Shown: positions 1 through 11,230, numbered from the stretch's first letter. The stretch is 64,000 nucleotides of DNA from Gymnogyps californianus (GCF_018139145.2 NW_026114235.1:992001-1056000); one strand, 5' to 3'. Notes: generated by a model from the sequence alone, not told the origin. Made by a program: numbers and translations.

Positions 1-78
1 ACACAGCTACCTTTGTAACACACACATTTATTTGCCAGAACATAAAGATGCAGAGGCAGTGTTACTTAGATTCTTAAG
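1..78. other. Left flank of provirus A
   Basis: Short unique-looking AT-rich sequence. It does not resemble CR1, although CR1 lies directly beyond the other end of provirus A. The five bases before the LTR are TTAAG. No gene is seen. Confidence 0.6.
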
Positions 79-664
79 TGTATTGGGTCTAGCTGAGATG
101 GAGTTAATTTTCCCCATAGCAGCCCTCATAGTGCTGTGCTCTGTATTGGTAGCTAGAAAGGTGTGGATAACACACCAGGGTTTTGGCTACTGCTGAGCAG
201 TGCTCCCACAGCATCAAGGCTGCCTCTCCAACATTGCCCCCCCCTCACCCAGTAGGCTGGGGGTGGGCAAGATCTTGGGAGGGGACAGAGCCAGGACAGC
301 TGACCCCAACTGACCAAAGGGATATTCCATACCATATGACATCTGCTCAGCATAAAATCTAGGAGGAGGAGGAGGAAGGGGGGCATTCGTTTATTTACGT
401 TTGTCTTCCAGAGCAACCACTACGCGTACTGAAGCCCTACTTCCCGGGAAGTGGCCAGACATCACCTGCTGATGGGAAGTAGAGAATAAAATCTTTTGTT
501 TTTCTTTGCTTTCGCGCGCGACCTTTGCTTTTGCTTTATTAAACTGCCCTTATCTCGACCTACGAGCCTTTTGTTATATTTTCTCCCCCTGTCCAGCTGA
601 GGAGGGGGAGTGATAGAGCGGCTTTGGTGGGCACCTGGCATCCAGCCAGGGTCAACCCACCACA
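79..664 (+). repeat. 5' LTR of provirus A
   Basis: It begins TGTATTGGG and ends CCACCACA, giving the TG...CA termini of a retroviral LTR. A TATA-like CATAAAA lies at 351-357 and the polyadenylation signal AATAAA at 485-490. The U5 end contains TTATCTCGACCTACGAG, a module also found in the LTRs at 11825 and 23015 and, in altered form, in those of B, C and D. The near-identical partner is at 6222-6807. Confidence 0.93.
351..357 (+). promoter_or_regulatory. TATA-like box of provirus A LTR
   Basis: CATAAAA lies about 130 bases upstream of the AATAAA signal, the spacing expected for an LTR promoter with a short R region. The same sequence is conserved in the 3' LTR. Activity is inferred, not shown. 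Confidence 0.5.
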
Positions 665-672
665 GTCCTTTT

Positions 673-690
673 TGGCGCCCAACGTGGGGC
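673..690 (+). other. Primer binding site, tRNA-Lys1,2 type (A)
   Basis: TGGCGCCCAACGTGGGGC starts eight bases after the LTR end and is complementary over 18 bases to the 3' end of tRNA-Lys1,2, the primer of spumaviruses and several betaretroviruses. B and C differ from this at one position and D at two. Confidence 0.9.
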
Positions 691-816
691 TCAACAACAG
701 CAGTTTTGTATTAAGCATGCTATAGCTATAGTAGTTATTAAGTGGCAAGCTCCTGTGCGGGTCACGGAGTTTGCTGGCTGCACTGCTTATCTCTTTATTT
801 TGCTGAGCTTGGGAAC

Positions 817-2537
817 ATGTTAATAGAAACAATGGGTATGTGCTTTGCCCTGGCATTGATGGCCTTGCTGTGCTGCGGGAGCTATCTTGTGGAGAGGATG
901 AGGGAATACATCTCCCTCTCCCTACCCAGGATTGATGTGGATGGTTTTATTATGCAAGCTCCCGAGGTCCTTGTTCACCCTTATGTGAGCTGTTTAATAC
1001 TATTAATTAATACTGTTGGCATATTATGGGTTTTGTGGAATCTGGTCTCGTCCTGGTGTAAGAAAGAGAAGACAACTATTGAGTGAGGCAATACTGAAAA
1101 GTGCCCTGAGGCGGCCGGTCCCTGGGTGGCAGGGTGTGTGGAAGGATTTGGGCAGGTGCCTAGGGCAGTTATCACCTCCCATAGCCTGGGACTTTACACC
1201 TGAACAGGCAAGCAACCCTGGCAAACTGACGCACCACCTGATAGAAGGGTGCCTTGCCCACCCCAATGAAAACCAACGGCTTCTAGCACTGTACTGGGGC
1301 CTGGCCTGTGCCTATCGAGCCACAGTTCAGTATTCTCAGAGGATTACGGTTGAGGCAGGGACCCAAACTGCATCTGAGAACACCACGGTTGAGATAGATA
1401 GGCACCCAAACAACAACAACAACTACAGTAATTGCCCCAGTAGTGAAAAAGAAACAGTGGACAAGGAGAACAACGGGTCCATACCCTCGATTAGTAAGGG
1501 AGGAGGAAGAAGAGGAAAGGTTTGATCAAGAAGCCGGTCCTTCGACAAAGAAATGGGAGGAAGGAATGAGAGAACTCAGACAGGAAGCAGAAACTACCTG
1601 GTCCCTGACCTCATCAGAGCTTCAAGACATGCAGAAAGATTACAGCCGCCAGCCAGGTGAGCGGATTGCTGCCTGGCTGCTCCGATGCTGGGATAGCAGG
1701 GCCAACAGTCAGCAATTGGAAGGCAAGGAAGCCCAACAGCTGGGATCTCTTGCTAGAAACCGGGGAATTGAGAGAGGAATTGGAAAAGAGGCAGCAATTT
1801 GCAGTCTCTGGAGACAACTCCTCTCAAGTGTGAGGGCAAGATATCCATTCAAGGAAGATCTTGTCAGCTCCCCAGGAAAGTGGACTACTGCAGATGAAGG
1901 CATCCAATACCTGAGAGAATTAGCGGTGCTGGAAGTCATCTACAGTCATCTAGATGATGATGAGGTCTCCAAAGATCCAGAGGATGTCCTATGCACACAG
2001 GCCATGGGGAGGAAGGTGATTCAAAGTGCCCCAGCGTCATATTCTAACAGCTTGGCAGCGATGTATTGCCCAGATATGGATACACCAACTGTGGAGAAAG
2101 TGTCTTCCTGACTCTGAAACTTTGAAGAAAATCTCTGTCCCTCCTCATCCCTACGGAACAGCACCTTGGCTGTTAGGGGTGCCCCAAGAAGTCAGTCCCC
2201 TCCTGCCCCGGTCAGAGGGAAAGGGAGCCCCAGGCGCATGCCGCATGGTGCACTCTGGTTCTTCCTGCGTGACCAGGGGGAGGACATGAGGAAGTGGGAT
2301 GGCGAACCCACCTTTAAGCTGGAAGCCCGTGTACGTGAACTGAGAGGAAAGACAGCTGTTAAGAAGGGGTCACCCAAGAAGGCTGTCAGCATAGTTGCTG
2401 TAGAGACACAAGAAGGCAATCAGCGATCTCCCAGACATAGAAGAACTGAAATCGCCTCCCTTGATTCTGGTGAGGGGACTTCTGGTCTGGCACTGCAAGG
2501 GTCAGACAGCGAATACTCTGACCAGGAACAGGAATAG
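817..2537 (+). pseudogene. gag: gag of provirus A, frameshifted
   Basis: The likely start is the ATG at 817, the first in a frame open from 742 to 1086. This first part encodes two hydrophobic segments separated by a charged stretch. The reading continues in a second frame (about 1065 to 1525) with a segment related to provirus C Gag (motif FTPEQ), then in a third frame (1443 to 2111) with the conserved block holding WLLRCWD and RYPFKED, probably capsid. After a stop at 2109-2111 the same frame continues to the terminal UAG at 2535-2537. No CCHC zinc knuckle is seen. The linker here is Asn-rich and lacks the TPTPATGTA repeats of B, C and D. At least two frameshifts and one stop make it non-functional. 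Confidence 0.78.
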
Positions 2538-4238
2538 AGGGTCCCTGCCTTCGGCCAGGAGGAGGAAAGGGATGACCGGGTATACTGGACTGTGTGGATT
2601 CGATGGCCTGGCACATCAGACCCACAGAAGTATAAGGCTTTGGTAGACACCGGTGCACAGTGTATGCTGGTGCCATCAGGGTATAGGGGCACAGAACCCA
2701 TCTGGATCTCTGGAGTGACAGGGGATGCCAAGAATTGTCTGTATTGGAGGCTGAGGTGAGCTTAACAGGGGACAAGTGGGAAAAGCACCCCATTGTGACT
2801 GGCCCAGAGGCCCCTTGTATCCTTGGCATAGACTACCTCAGGAGAGGGTACTTCAAGGACCCAAAAGGGTACCCATGGGCTTTTGGTGTAGCCACTGTGA
2901 ACACAGAGAAGATCAAACAGCTATCTACCCTGCCTGGCCTCTCGGAAGATCCCTTCTGTTGTGGGATTGCTGCGAGTTGAAGAACAGCAGGTGCCAATTG
3001 CTACCAGGACGGTACACCGGTGGCAATATCGCACAAACCGAGACTCCCTGGCTCCCATCCATGAGCTGATTCATCAACTGGAGAGCCAGGGAGTCATCAG
3101 CAAGACTCACTCACCTTTCAATAGTCCCATATGGCCAGTGCAAAAGTCTGACAGAGGGTGGAGGTTAACAGTAGACTATCGTGGCCTGAACAAAGTGACA
3201 CCACCACTGAGTGCTGCTGTACCAGACATGTTAGAGCTCCAGTATGAACTGCAGTCAAAGGCAGCCAAGTGGTATGCTACAATTGACATCATTGCCAATG
3301 CATTTTTTTCAATTCCTTTGGCAGCAGAGTGCAGGCCACAGTTTGCTTTCACGTGGAGGGGTGTCCAATACACCTGGAATCGACTGCCCCAGGGGTGGAA
3401 GCACAGCCCTACCATTTGTCATGGACTAATCCAAACTGCACTGGAACAGGGTGATGCCCCTGAACATCTACAATACATCGATGACATCATCGTGTGGGGC
3501 AACAAGGCAGAAGAAGTGTTTGAGAAGGGAAAAGAGAGTAATTCAGATTCTTCTGAAAGCTGGTTTTTCCATAAAGAAAAGCAAGGTCAAGGGACCTGCA
3601 CAGGAGATCCAGTTCTTGGGAATAAAATGGCAGGATGGACACCATCATATGCCCATGGATGTGGTCAACAAGATAGATAGCAACTATGTCTCCACCAGCT
3701 AACAAGAAGGAAACACAAGCTTTCCTAGGCCTTGTGGGGGGTTCTGGAGAATGCATATTCCAGGTTATAGTCAGCTTGTGAGCCCTCTCTATCCAGTAAC
3801 CCGAAAGAAGAACTATTTTGAGTGGGGCCTTGAGCAACAACAAGCCTTTGAGCATGTCAAACAGGAAATAGCTCGTGCAGTAGCTCTTGGGCCTGTCTGG
3901 ACAGGACCAGCTGTGCAAAATGTACTCTACACTGCAGCGGGGGAGCATGGTCTCACCTGGAGGGAGCCTCTGGCAGAAAACACCAGGAGAAACCCGAGGT
4001 CGACCATTAGGGTTTTGGAGCCGGGGGTATCGAGGATCAGAAGCCCACTACACCCCAACTGAAAAAAGAGATACTAGCAGCATATGAGGGGGTTCGAGCT
4101 GCTTCAGAAGTTGTTGGTACAGAAGCATATCTCCTCTTGGCACCACGATTGCCCGTGCTACACTGGATGTTCAAAGGAAACATCCCCTCTACACACCACG
4201 CAACCAGCACTACATGGAGTAAGTGGGTATGACTGATC
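2538..4238 (+). pseudogene. pol: Protease and reverse transcriptase of provirus A, broken
   Basis: Directly after the gag UAG the same frame continues without a start codon into a retropepsin segment with a DTGA active site (near 2647-2660). Frameshifts near 2725, 2955 and 3530 split the protease, RT palm and thumb into frames that still match provirus C closely. The RT catalytic YIDD lies near 3474-3485. A 3-base insertion adds an Ile in the palm (IDIIANAF against SDIANAF in B and C). The connection region (3751-4062) and the start of RNase H follow, with a TGA near 4230 before the intact distal frame. Reverse transcription would have been its role; this copy cannot encode it. Confidence 0.82.
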
Positions 4239-5735
4239 ATGCAACAAGCTCGACTGGGGAAACCCAGCCACCCAGGAATCCTGGAAGAGATCATGGACTG
4301 GCCAGAAGGCAGAGATTTTGGAGCATTGCCTGAGGAGGTGGCTCGTGCCCAAGAGGCACCACCACCATATAATGAGTTATCAGAAGATGAAAGGCGTTAT
4401 GCTTTGTTTACTGATGGATCCTGTCGTGTGGTAGGAAACCATCAGAAGTGGAAAGCTGCTGTGTGGAGTCCCACACGACAAGTCGTTGAGGCCACTGAAG
4501 GAGAAGGTGAGTCAAGTCAGTTTGCAGAAGTGAAAGCCATCCAACTAGCCCTAGAGATTGCTGAACGAGAAAAGTGGCCACTACTCTATCTCTCTACTGA
4601 CTCCTGGATGGTGGCTAATGCCCTATGGGGGTGGCTGCAGCAGTGGAAGAAGACCAATTGGCAGCGCAGGGGTAAACCCATCTGGGCTGCTGCATTGTGG
4701 CAGGACATTGCTGCCCGGGTAGAAAACATGGCTCTAAAGGTACCTCATGTAGATGCTCACATGCCCAAAAGCCGTGCCACTGAAGAACATCAAAACAATG
4801 AACAGGTAGACAAGGCTGCCAAAATCGAAGTAGCTCAGGTGGACCTGGACTGGGAGCGTAAGGGTGAGCTATTTGTAGCTCGATGGGCCCATGAAACATC
4901 GGGACATCTAGGGAGAGATGCAACATACAGATGGGCTCGTGATCGAGGGGTGGACCTGACCATGGAGGCCATCACACAGGTCACTCACGAATGTGAAACA
5001 TGTGCTGCAATCAAGCGAGCCACACAAGTAAAATCTCCCTGGAACAGAGGGCGGTGGCTGGGTTTTCAATATGGTGAGGCCTGGCAAATTGACTACATTG
5101 GACCACTGCCACGAACACGCCAAGGCAAGCACTACATACTCACCATGGTGGAAGCAACTACTGGCTGGCTAGAGACATACCCTGTAAACCATGCCACTGC
5201 CCAAAACACCATCTTAGGCCTCGAAAGGCAAATTTTCTGGCGACATGGTCCCCCAGAAAGAATGGAATCAGACAATGGGACTCATTTCTGGAATAACCTC
5301 ATAAACTCCTGGGCAAAGAAACACGGCATTGAGTGGGTGTATCACATCCCCTATCACCCACAAGCCTCTGGAAAGAGTGAGAGATATAATGGACTGTTAA
5401 AGACTATGTTGAGAGCATTGGGCAATGGGGCATGGAAGCACTGGGATACAAATTTAGCAGAAGCCTCTTGGCTAGTTAACCCCAGAGGATCTGCTAACCA
5501 TCCTGGTCCTGCCCAAACAAAACCCCTACATACTGTGGGAGGAGATAAGGTCCCCGTAGTGCACATGGGGAAGTGGCTGGGGAAGGCGGTATGGATTGCT
5601 CCTCCCATGGGAAAAGGCAAACCCATTCATGGGATTGTCTTTGCTCAAGGACCTGGGTGTACTTGGTGGGTAATGCGGAAGGATGGGGAGACCTGGTGTG
5701 TGCCTCAAGGGGATTTAACCTTGGGGGAAAAATAA
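4239..5735 (+). CDS. pol: RNase H-integrase part of pol (A), open reading frame
   Basis: A 498-residue open frame covers the C-terminal half of Pol. RNase H is shown by FTDGS, then an AEVKA glutamate, TDSW and QVDKAA in order. The integrase zinc-binding region has HETSGH and CETC. The catalytic triad has aspartates at codons 5091 and 5271 and glutamate at 5379, with 35 residues between the second and third (DD35E). After the core a segment containing GPGCTWWVMRKDGE precedes the stop. It was made as part of a larger polyprotein, so the ATG at 4239 is only where the surviving frame happens to open. An independently translated product is unlikely. Confidence 0.85.
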   Translation: MQQARLGKPSHPGILEEIMDWPEGRDFGALPEEVARAQEAPPPYNELSEDERRYALFTDGSCRVVGNHQKWKAAVWSPTRQVVEATEGEGESSQFAEVKAIQLALEIAEREKWPLLYLSTDSWMVANALWGWLQQWKKTNWQRRGKPIWAAALWQDIAARVENMALKVPHVDAHMPKSRATEEHQNNEQVDKAAKIEVAQVDLDWERKGELFVARWAHETSGHLGRDATYRWARDRGVDLTMEAITQVTHECETCAAIKRATQVKSPWNRGRWLGFQYGEAWQIDYIGPLPRTRQGKHYILTMVEATTGWLETYPVNHATAQNTILGLERQIFWRHGPPERMESDNGTHFWNNLINSWAKKHGIEWVYHIPYHPQASGKSERYNGLLKTMLRALGNGAWKHWDTNLAEASWLVNPRGSANHPGPAQTKPLHTVGGDKVPVVHMGKWLGKAVWIAPPMGKGKPIHGIVFAQGPGCTWWVMRKDGETWCVPQGDLTLGEK

Positions 5736-6207
5736 TCTGTGATGTGAGTTGTACGTTGTAGGAAGTAATGCAGCAGGAATGACCTGAACCGACAAAGAGT
5801 GAGTTTCACAAGGAACAAGACAAGTGCAATGATGACCCAAACCAAGCCAGTGTTGGTGCTCAACAATCAAACATACTGCTTCTCCTGTCCTGAACATCCA
5901 TCTTGACAGATGGGGCCCAAGTCATAGCCTGTTTGTGAACATCTGGAGGAGTGGAAGAAGCCCATGGAATGGGAGAGTAATATCTCTCTGTTAAAGGACA
6001 GAGGATAGTAGTTAATGAGAAAATGTGTAAATCTGTATGTTGGGTATAAAGGTGGTTTAAGTATGTAGTTTAAATCATAAGTGTTGGTAAGAAGGGATTT
6101 CAGTAATGAGAATTAAATACGATGGGATGGTTAGAAGATATATGTATATGTATGTGTGTGCATTAAATTATGATGTGGGACCTGAGCATGATGCAAATGG
6201 TATGGAA
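5736..6207 (+). other. Non-coding tail of provirus A (no env)
   Basis: No open frame of note and no envelope motif are seen. Short blocks are conserved with the tail of provirus C although the rest has diverged: a GACAGATGG...CCAA.GTCAT block (near 5904-5925) and the stretch GTGGGACCTG.GCATGATG just before the polypurine tract. These may be RNA-level signals such as packaging or plus-strand priming. Confidence 0.6.
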
Positions 6208-6221
6208 TAAGGGGTGGAGAT
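6208..6221 (+). other. Polypurine tract (A)
   Basis: AATAAGGGGTGGAGAT, purine-rich and directly before the TG of the 3' LTR, is the expected plus-strand primer. The same sequence in near-identical form precedes the 3' LTR of provirus C. Confidence 0.8.
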
Positions 6222-6807
6222 TGTATTGGGTGTGGCTGAGATGGAGTTAATTTTCCCCACAGCAGCCCTCATAGTGCTGTGCTCTGTATTGGTAGCTAGA
6301 AAGGTGTGGATAACACACCAGGGTTTTGGCTACTGCTGAGCAGTGCTCCCACAGCATCAAGGCTGTCTCTCCAACATTGCCCCCCCCTCACCCAGTAGGC
6401 TGGGGGTGGGCAAGATCTTGGGAGGGGACAGAGCCAGGACAGCTGACCCCAACTGACCAAAGGGATATTCCATACCATATGATGTCTGCTCAGCATAAAA
6501 TCTAGGAGGAGGAGGAGGAAGGGGGGGCATTCGTTATTTATGTTTGTTTTCCGGAGCAACCACTATGCGTACTGAAGCCCTACTTCCCGGGAAGTGGCCA
6601 GACATCACCTGCTGATGGGAAGTAGAGAATAAAATCTTTTGTTTTCCTTTGCTTTTGCGTGTGACCTTTGCTTTTGCTTTATTAAACTGCCCTTATCTCG
6701 ACCTACGAGCCTTTTGTTATATTTTCTCCCCCTGTCCAGCTGAGGAGGGGGAGTGATAGAGTGGCTTTGGTGGGCACCTAGCATCCAGCCAGGGTCAACC
6801 CATCACA
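6222..6807 (+). repeat. 3' LTR of provirus A
   Basis: The same length (586 bp) and termini as the 5' LTR, with about 20 differences by eye, several of them C/T changes at CpG sites. Its CA end is followed immediately by CR1 sequence. Confidence 0.92.
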
Positions 6808-8500
6808 GAAGAAGGCTGAGGTACTCAACAACTTTTTTGCCTCAGTCTTCACTGGCAACCTCTCTTCCCACACCTCTCGAGTGGATGGACCTCAAGGCAG
6901 GGACTGGGGGAGCAAAGTCCCTCCTACTGTAAGAGAAGATCAGGTTCGAGACCCCCTGAGGAACCTGAACATACATAAGTCTATGGGACCTGATGAGATG
7001 CATCCCAGAGTCCTGAGGGAATTGGCTGATGTAGTTGCCAAGCCACTCTCCATGATATTCGAAAAGTCATGGCAGTCAGGTAAAGTCCCCGGTGACTGGA
7101 AAAAGGGAAACATTGCACCCATTTTTAAAAAGGGTAGAAAGGAGGACCGACCTGTCAGCCTCACCTCTGTGCCTGGGAAGATCATGGAACAGATCCTCCT
7201 AGAAGCTATGCTAAGGCACATGGAGGACAGGGAGGTGATTCGAGACAGCCAGCATGGCTTCACCAAGGGCAAGTCCTGCCTGACCAACCTAGTGGCCTTC
7301 TACGATGGAGTGACTACATCAGTGGACAAGGGAAGAGCTACGGATGTCATCTATCTGGACTCCTGTAAGGCCTTTGACACGGTCCCCCACAACATCCTTC
7401 TCTCTAAATTGGAGAGATATGGATTTGATGGGTGGACTGTTCGGTGGATGAGGAATTGGTTGGATGGTCGCATCCAGAGGGTAGTGGTCAACAGCTCAAT
7501 GTCCAGATGGAGATCAGTGACAAGTGGTGTCCCTCAGGGGTCTGTATTGGGACCAGTACTGTTTAATATCTTCATCAATGACATAGACAGTGGGATCGAG
7601 TGCACCCTCAGCAAGTTTGCAGATGACACCAAGCTGAGTGGTGCAGTTGATACTCTAGAGGGATGGGATGCCATCCAGAGGGACCTGGACAGGCTAGAGA
7701 GGTGGGCCCATGTGAACCTCATGAGGTTCAACAAGGCCAAGTGCAAGGTCCTGCACCTGGGTCAGGGCAACCCCCAGTATCAATACAGGCTGGGGGATGA
7801 AGGGATTGAGAGCAGCCCTGTGGAGAAGGACTTGGGGGTACTGGTGGATGAACAGCTGGACATGAGCCAGCAATGTGCGCTCGCAGCCAACCATATCCTG
7901 GGCTGCATCAAAAGAAGTGTGGCCAGCAGGTCGAGGGAGGTGATTCTGCCCCTCTACTCTGCTCTGGTGAGACCCCACCTGGAGTACTGCGTCCAGCTCT
8001 GGAGTCCCCAGTACAAGAAAGACATGGACCTGTTGGAGTGGTTCCAGAGGAGGGTCACAAAAATGATCAGAGGGATGAACATCTCTCCTATGAGGACAGG
8101 CTGAGAGAGTTGGGGTTGTTCAGCCTGGAGAAGAGAAGGCTCTGGGGAGACCTTATTGCAGCCTTTCAATACTTATAAGAAAGATGGGGATAGAGTTTTT
8201 AATAGGGCCTGTTACGATAAGACAAGGGGTAATGGTTTTAAACTAAAAGAGGGTAGATTTAGACTAGATATAAGGAAGAAATTTTTTTATGAGGAGGGTG
8301 GTGAAACACTGGAACAGGTTGCCTAGAGAGGTGGTAGATGCCCCATCCCTGGAAACATTCAAGGTCAGATTGGATGGGGCTCTGAGCAACCTGATCTAGT
8401 TGAAGATGTCCCTGTTCATTTCAGGGGGATTGGACTAGATGACCTTTAAAGGTCCCTTCCAACCCAAACTATTCTATGATTTTATGATTCTATGATTCTA
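6808..8500 (+). mobile_element. CR1 LINE, 3' two-thirds of ORF2 plus 3' end
   Basis: The sequence enters CR1 ORF2 mid-gene directly after the LTR and runs to a typical CR1 3' end, with a CATCTAGTCCAA-type region in forward orientation and ATTCTATGAT/TATGATTCTA repeats at 8471-8500. The upstream part of CR1 (endonuclease domain) is absent and is not found left of provirus A. Confidence 0.92.
6881..8104 (+). pseudogene. CR1 ORF2 reverse transcriptase fragment
   Basis: An open stretch of about 400 codons encodes the non-LTR RT domain. [16 protein letters not shown], a KAFDTVPH motif, [11 protein letters not shown] and the catalytic FADD (near 7617) appear in order. The usual LDFSKAFD reads LDSCKAFD. 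The frame breaks near 8100, and the C-terminal segment with [11 protein letters not shown] continues in other frames. There is no endonuclease domain and no usable start; the frame opens at GTG. It is a dead LINE copy. Confidence 0.88.
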
Positions 8501-8689
8501 TTTTGTGCTATGCTTCATCAGAACTAATGAACTGCTTTGTGCTCTCCTTGGGAACCTTGGGGGCTCAGAGTGGCTCAGTCTGTGCTTCAACCTTCTCCAT
8601 CACTTGGTTCTGTACAAAATGCAAGGCTGTCTATCACATTCCTTTCAAGTTGCACTGCAAGAAGAAATCCTTCCTACTCTTTGTACAAT

Positions 8690-8820
8690 AATTCAGTGGA
8701 TAACACATTGACTGGGGAAGACCTGTGTTCAGTTGCTTCCTCTGCCTCAGAAAATTCAAGCTTACATCTTCCATCTCCAGAAAAAAATCACCACTATAAC
8801 TATAGGCTATAATGATAAAG
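8690..8820 (+). repeat. Possible ancient tRNA-like repeat remnant
   Basis: The pattern AGTGGATAACAC, GACCTGTGTTCAGTTGC and CTCTGCCTCAG resembles the A- and B-box spacing of old amniote interspersed repeats with a tRNA-like head. It is degenerate, and the family cannot be named from sequence alone. Confidence 0.3.
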
Positions 8821-10759
8821 AATAAAGGAATTCTCAGCCCCTTCTGTTGAAAATGTTCCTCTCTGCTTTTAGACAAAGAAAGAAACAAATACATGAGCAA
8901 AAGATTGAACTGAGCCATGAAAACAAACCTAAGTGTGAACACAATCCCACTGTAGTGGCTAAGGAAAACTTGGCCTTAGCCTATACCCCAGCAGCCACTT
9001 ATGTATTTTCCATCAAATAGTCATTGAATGAAATATAAAAGTTGTTCTTAGAATTGATTTTGGCTTCCTCTTTCCAAGAGGAATGTACTAACCTCTAGAC
9101 TGTAGGGAAATTAAGCATCCCTTTCTAAATCATTCTGGCTTGCTTTCAACTCTCTTATTCGGATTTTATCTCTATTACTCCTTGCTTTGTTATTTTGCCA
9201 TTAATCTACAAAACTGTAATTAACACTGTAATTATGTGTCTTTTCTATTTGCATGGAAAAAAATGAGAGAAGCATCAGCACTAGATGCAGAAAACTTATT
9301 GTGAAGTGACAGGACCGTGCAGTTGGCTAAAGATCCTGAGACAGGCCCATGCTAAACCTTTTTTTTTGAGCAGCAGGAGGTAGCACAGGAATTGCCACTG
9401 TGCTTAGCATCATATTATTTGAATGTGTAAGCCTTCACTCTGATTCATCAATAGTAATACCATACATAACCTCCAGTAACAGTACAATGTTTGCAAGCTT
9501 AAACAAACAGATTCATGCTCTCTGATCCAATTCATTGTTCCACTCGCTGGTTCCCAAGCCTAAATAAACAGATTAATGTTATCTTCCAAGTTAATATTAA
9601 TAAAGAACCTGTCCAGGCAAGGAAAGAAGCGGTCTTCCCCACAGTCACTGATGTTTGCTTATGCTGAATATTGCTGAGGGCTGGGTTCTGATTTCTATGA
9701 CCATTTGTTCTTGTTGCTGCTGGGTTGCTCTGGCCTCACCAGATGAATCCAGCTGCTCTGAGCTCTGAACTCTCCACTGCTCTTCTGAGCCTCACAGTGT
9801 CTGGCTCTGGTCTCTGTCACCAAAAAATTCAACACATATATGTATATATACACACATATGTACTTACATATATTACAATTTATATTTGTGTATAAATATG
9901 TTTTATTTACTTTTTTTTTCCTGCTGAAACCAATAAAAGGTGCTGCTTTTAGCAGAAAGGCCTCCTTATTGCTCTTTTCCTGTTTTTACCCACTGCAAGA
10001 TGCCATTCACCCTTCAGAATTTTTGCGTTAGTGATTTGGAAGAGGCTTTTAACTGGGAAAATGGGCTAGCTATATGAACATTTCATAGTTTATCAAATTT
10101 TGCTATAATTTAGTTTTAAGAGATCTGGAGTAACAAGATATGAGCATCTTATGGCCATGTCCTTATTAATTTTAAAAAGTCTATTGGATTGTTGTGTTGT
10201 ATTATGTTTAGATCTATCCACAGTTGTACTATTAACTTTGACAGTAATGTAATCTGAACATTTCCATGACTGACCTCAAAGTGCACTATCATTATAGTCT
10301 GAATGTGCTTGCATAAGCACTTCTTTCGATTAAGTGGTATTATTATTTTTTCCTTCTTTCTTTCTAGGATGCTTGTTGTTTAGCCTCAAACTTGCATACC
10401 AGGACCCTCCATGCATTCAATGAATGGGCTTTTTTATCACTTTCACATATATTTATGAATTTACGCCATTATTAGTTCAATAATGAGAAAAAAGCAATTA
10501 AATACTGCATTCAAGTTTGCCATCTTCCCTATAACTTCTAGAACCTTCTGCTTTTAACCTAAATGGAGCTGCTTGTATATATATCTGAAAAGAGGGATCT
10601 CTTGATGAAAATATGAAGTCATTAAAATCAAAGCTTTTTGTGGGACAGATTCAGACATTCGTCATGACAGATTTCATACAGAGGACATCACCCTAAAGTA
10701 ACTTAGGGGAAAAAGACACCTCCTAAGAAACTGGGTAACTCTCCCCTGTGACTTTGGAC

Positions 10760-11230
10760 TCAAAATGGATATTTAAACCTTGGTCTCCCACATCCGAGCA
10801 CTAAGCCTGTGTCATTCTGCTGCCGCCTCTTCAGCCTTGGCCTCTTCAAGTTGCTGTGGTGGGTGTCGCTCACCTCCTGAGGCCCCCAGAAGTCTTTGCT
10901 ATCCTCTGCCTTTTGTGCTTGTTTCGGAGCTCCAGGTTCCGCAGCTTCGTTGACTGCCTGAGTCATAATACAGACTAGGTCATCTATACTCAAGCTGAAT
11001 GTTCTAATCATTGGACCAATGAATCACCTCTTCTAATTTTCTGGCCCTATGTCTGTTCAATTATTTAGAGAATCCCTGACCTTTTCTGCCACAGATGCAC
11101 ATAGCTAGTGATCAGAGCATTTAACTGTAATGAGGGAAACTCAGGTTGAAGACCTTTTGCTCGATTCAGATCTGCTCTTACTTGCTTGCTCTTGTATGTT
11201 GTGGGATAACCTCTCTCCAGTTTCGTTCCC
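10760..11230 (-). repeat. Possible ancient repeat remnants
   Basis: Read on the minus strand, two stretches have the pattern of a box-B-like GACCAAGGTTTAAAT and of TTCAACCTGAGTTTCCCTC near TAAATGCTCTGATCACTAG, like old tRNA-derived or CR1-like repeats seen across amniotes. The 83-codon open frame inside (10760-11011) looks incidental. Confidence 0.28.

Larger units (their letters stand above)
79..6807 (+). mobile_element. Provirus A: full-length env-less ERV (ERV-L/spuma-like), degraded
   Basis: A complete proviral layout is visible: 586-bp LTR, tRNA-Lys-type primer binding site, gag, pro-RT-RNase H-integrase, a non-coding tail, a polypurine tract and a second 586-bp LTR. The two LTRs differ at roughly 20 positions by eye (about 3-4%), so the insertion is not very young. 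Gag and the front of pol carry frameshifts and stops; RNase H-integrase is still open. No env is present: only about 0.5 kb of non-coding DNA separates integrase from the 3' LTR. Class assignment rests on pol character, 5-bp duplications in sister copies and lack of a zinc knuckle. The Lys primer site differs from the Leu site usual in mammalian ERV-L. The flanks do not form a target-site duplication (TTAAG and GAAGA). Confidence 0.88.

Noticed and set aside
153..416. 87-codon minus-strand frame recurring at 6296-6559
   Set aside because: Recurs only because it lies in both LTRs of provirus A.
742..1086. Small two-pass membrane protein or env remnant
   Set aside because: Position between primer site and gag, and the match of layout with B, C and D, make it the N-terminus of Gag cut off by a frameshift; the frame opens with GTG, the first ATG being at 817.
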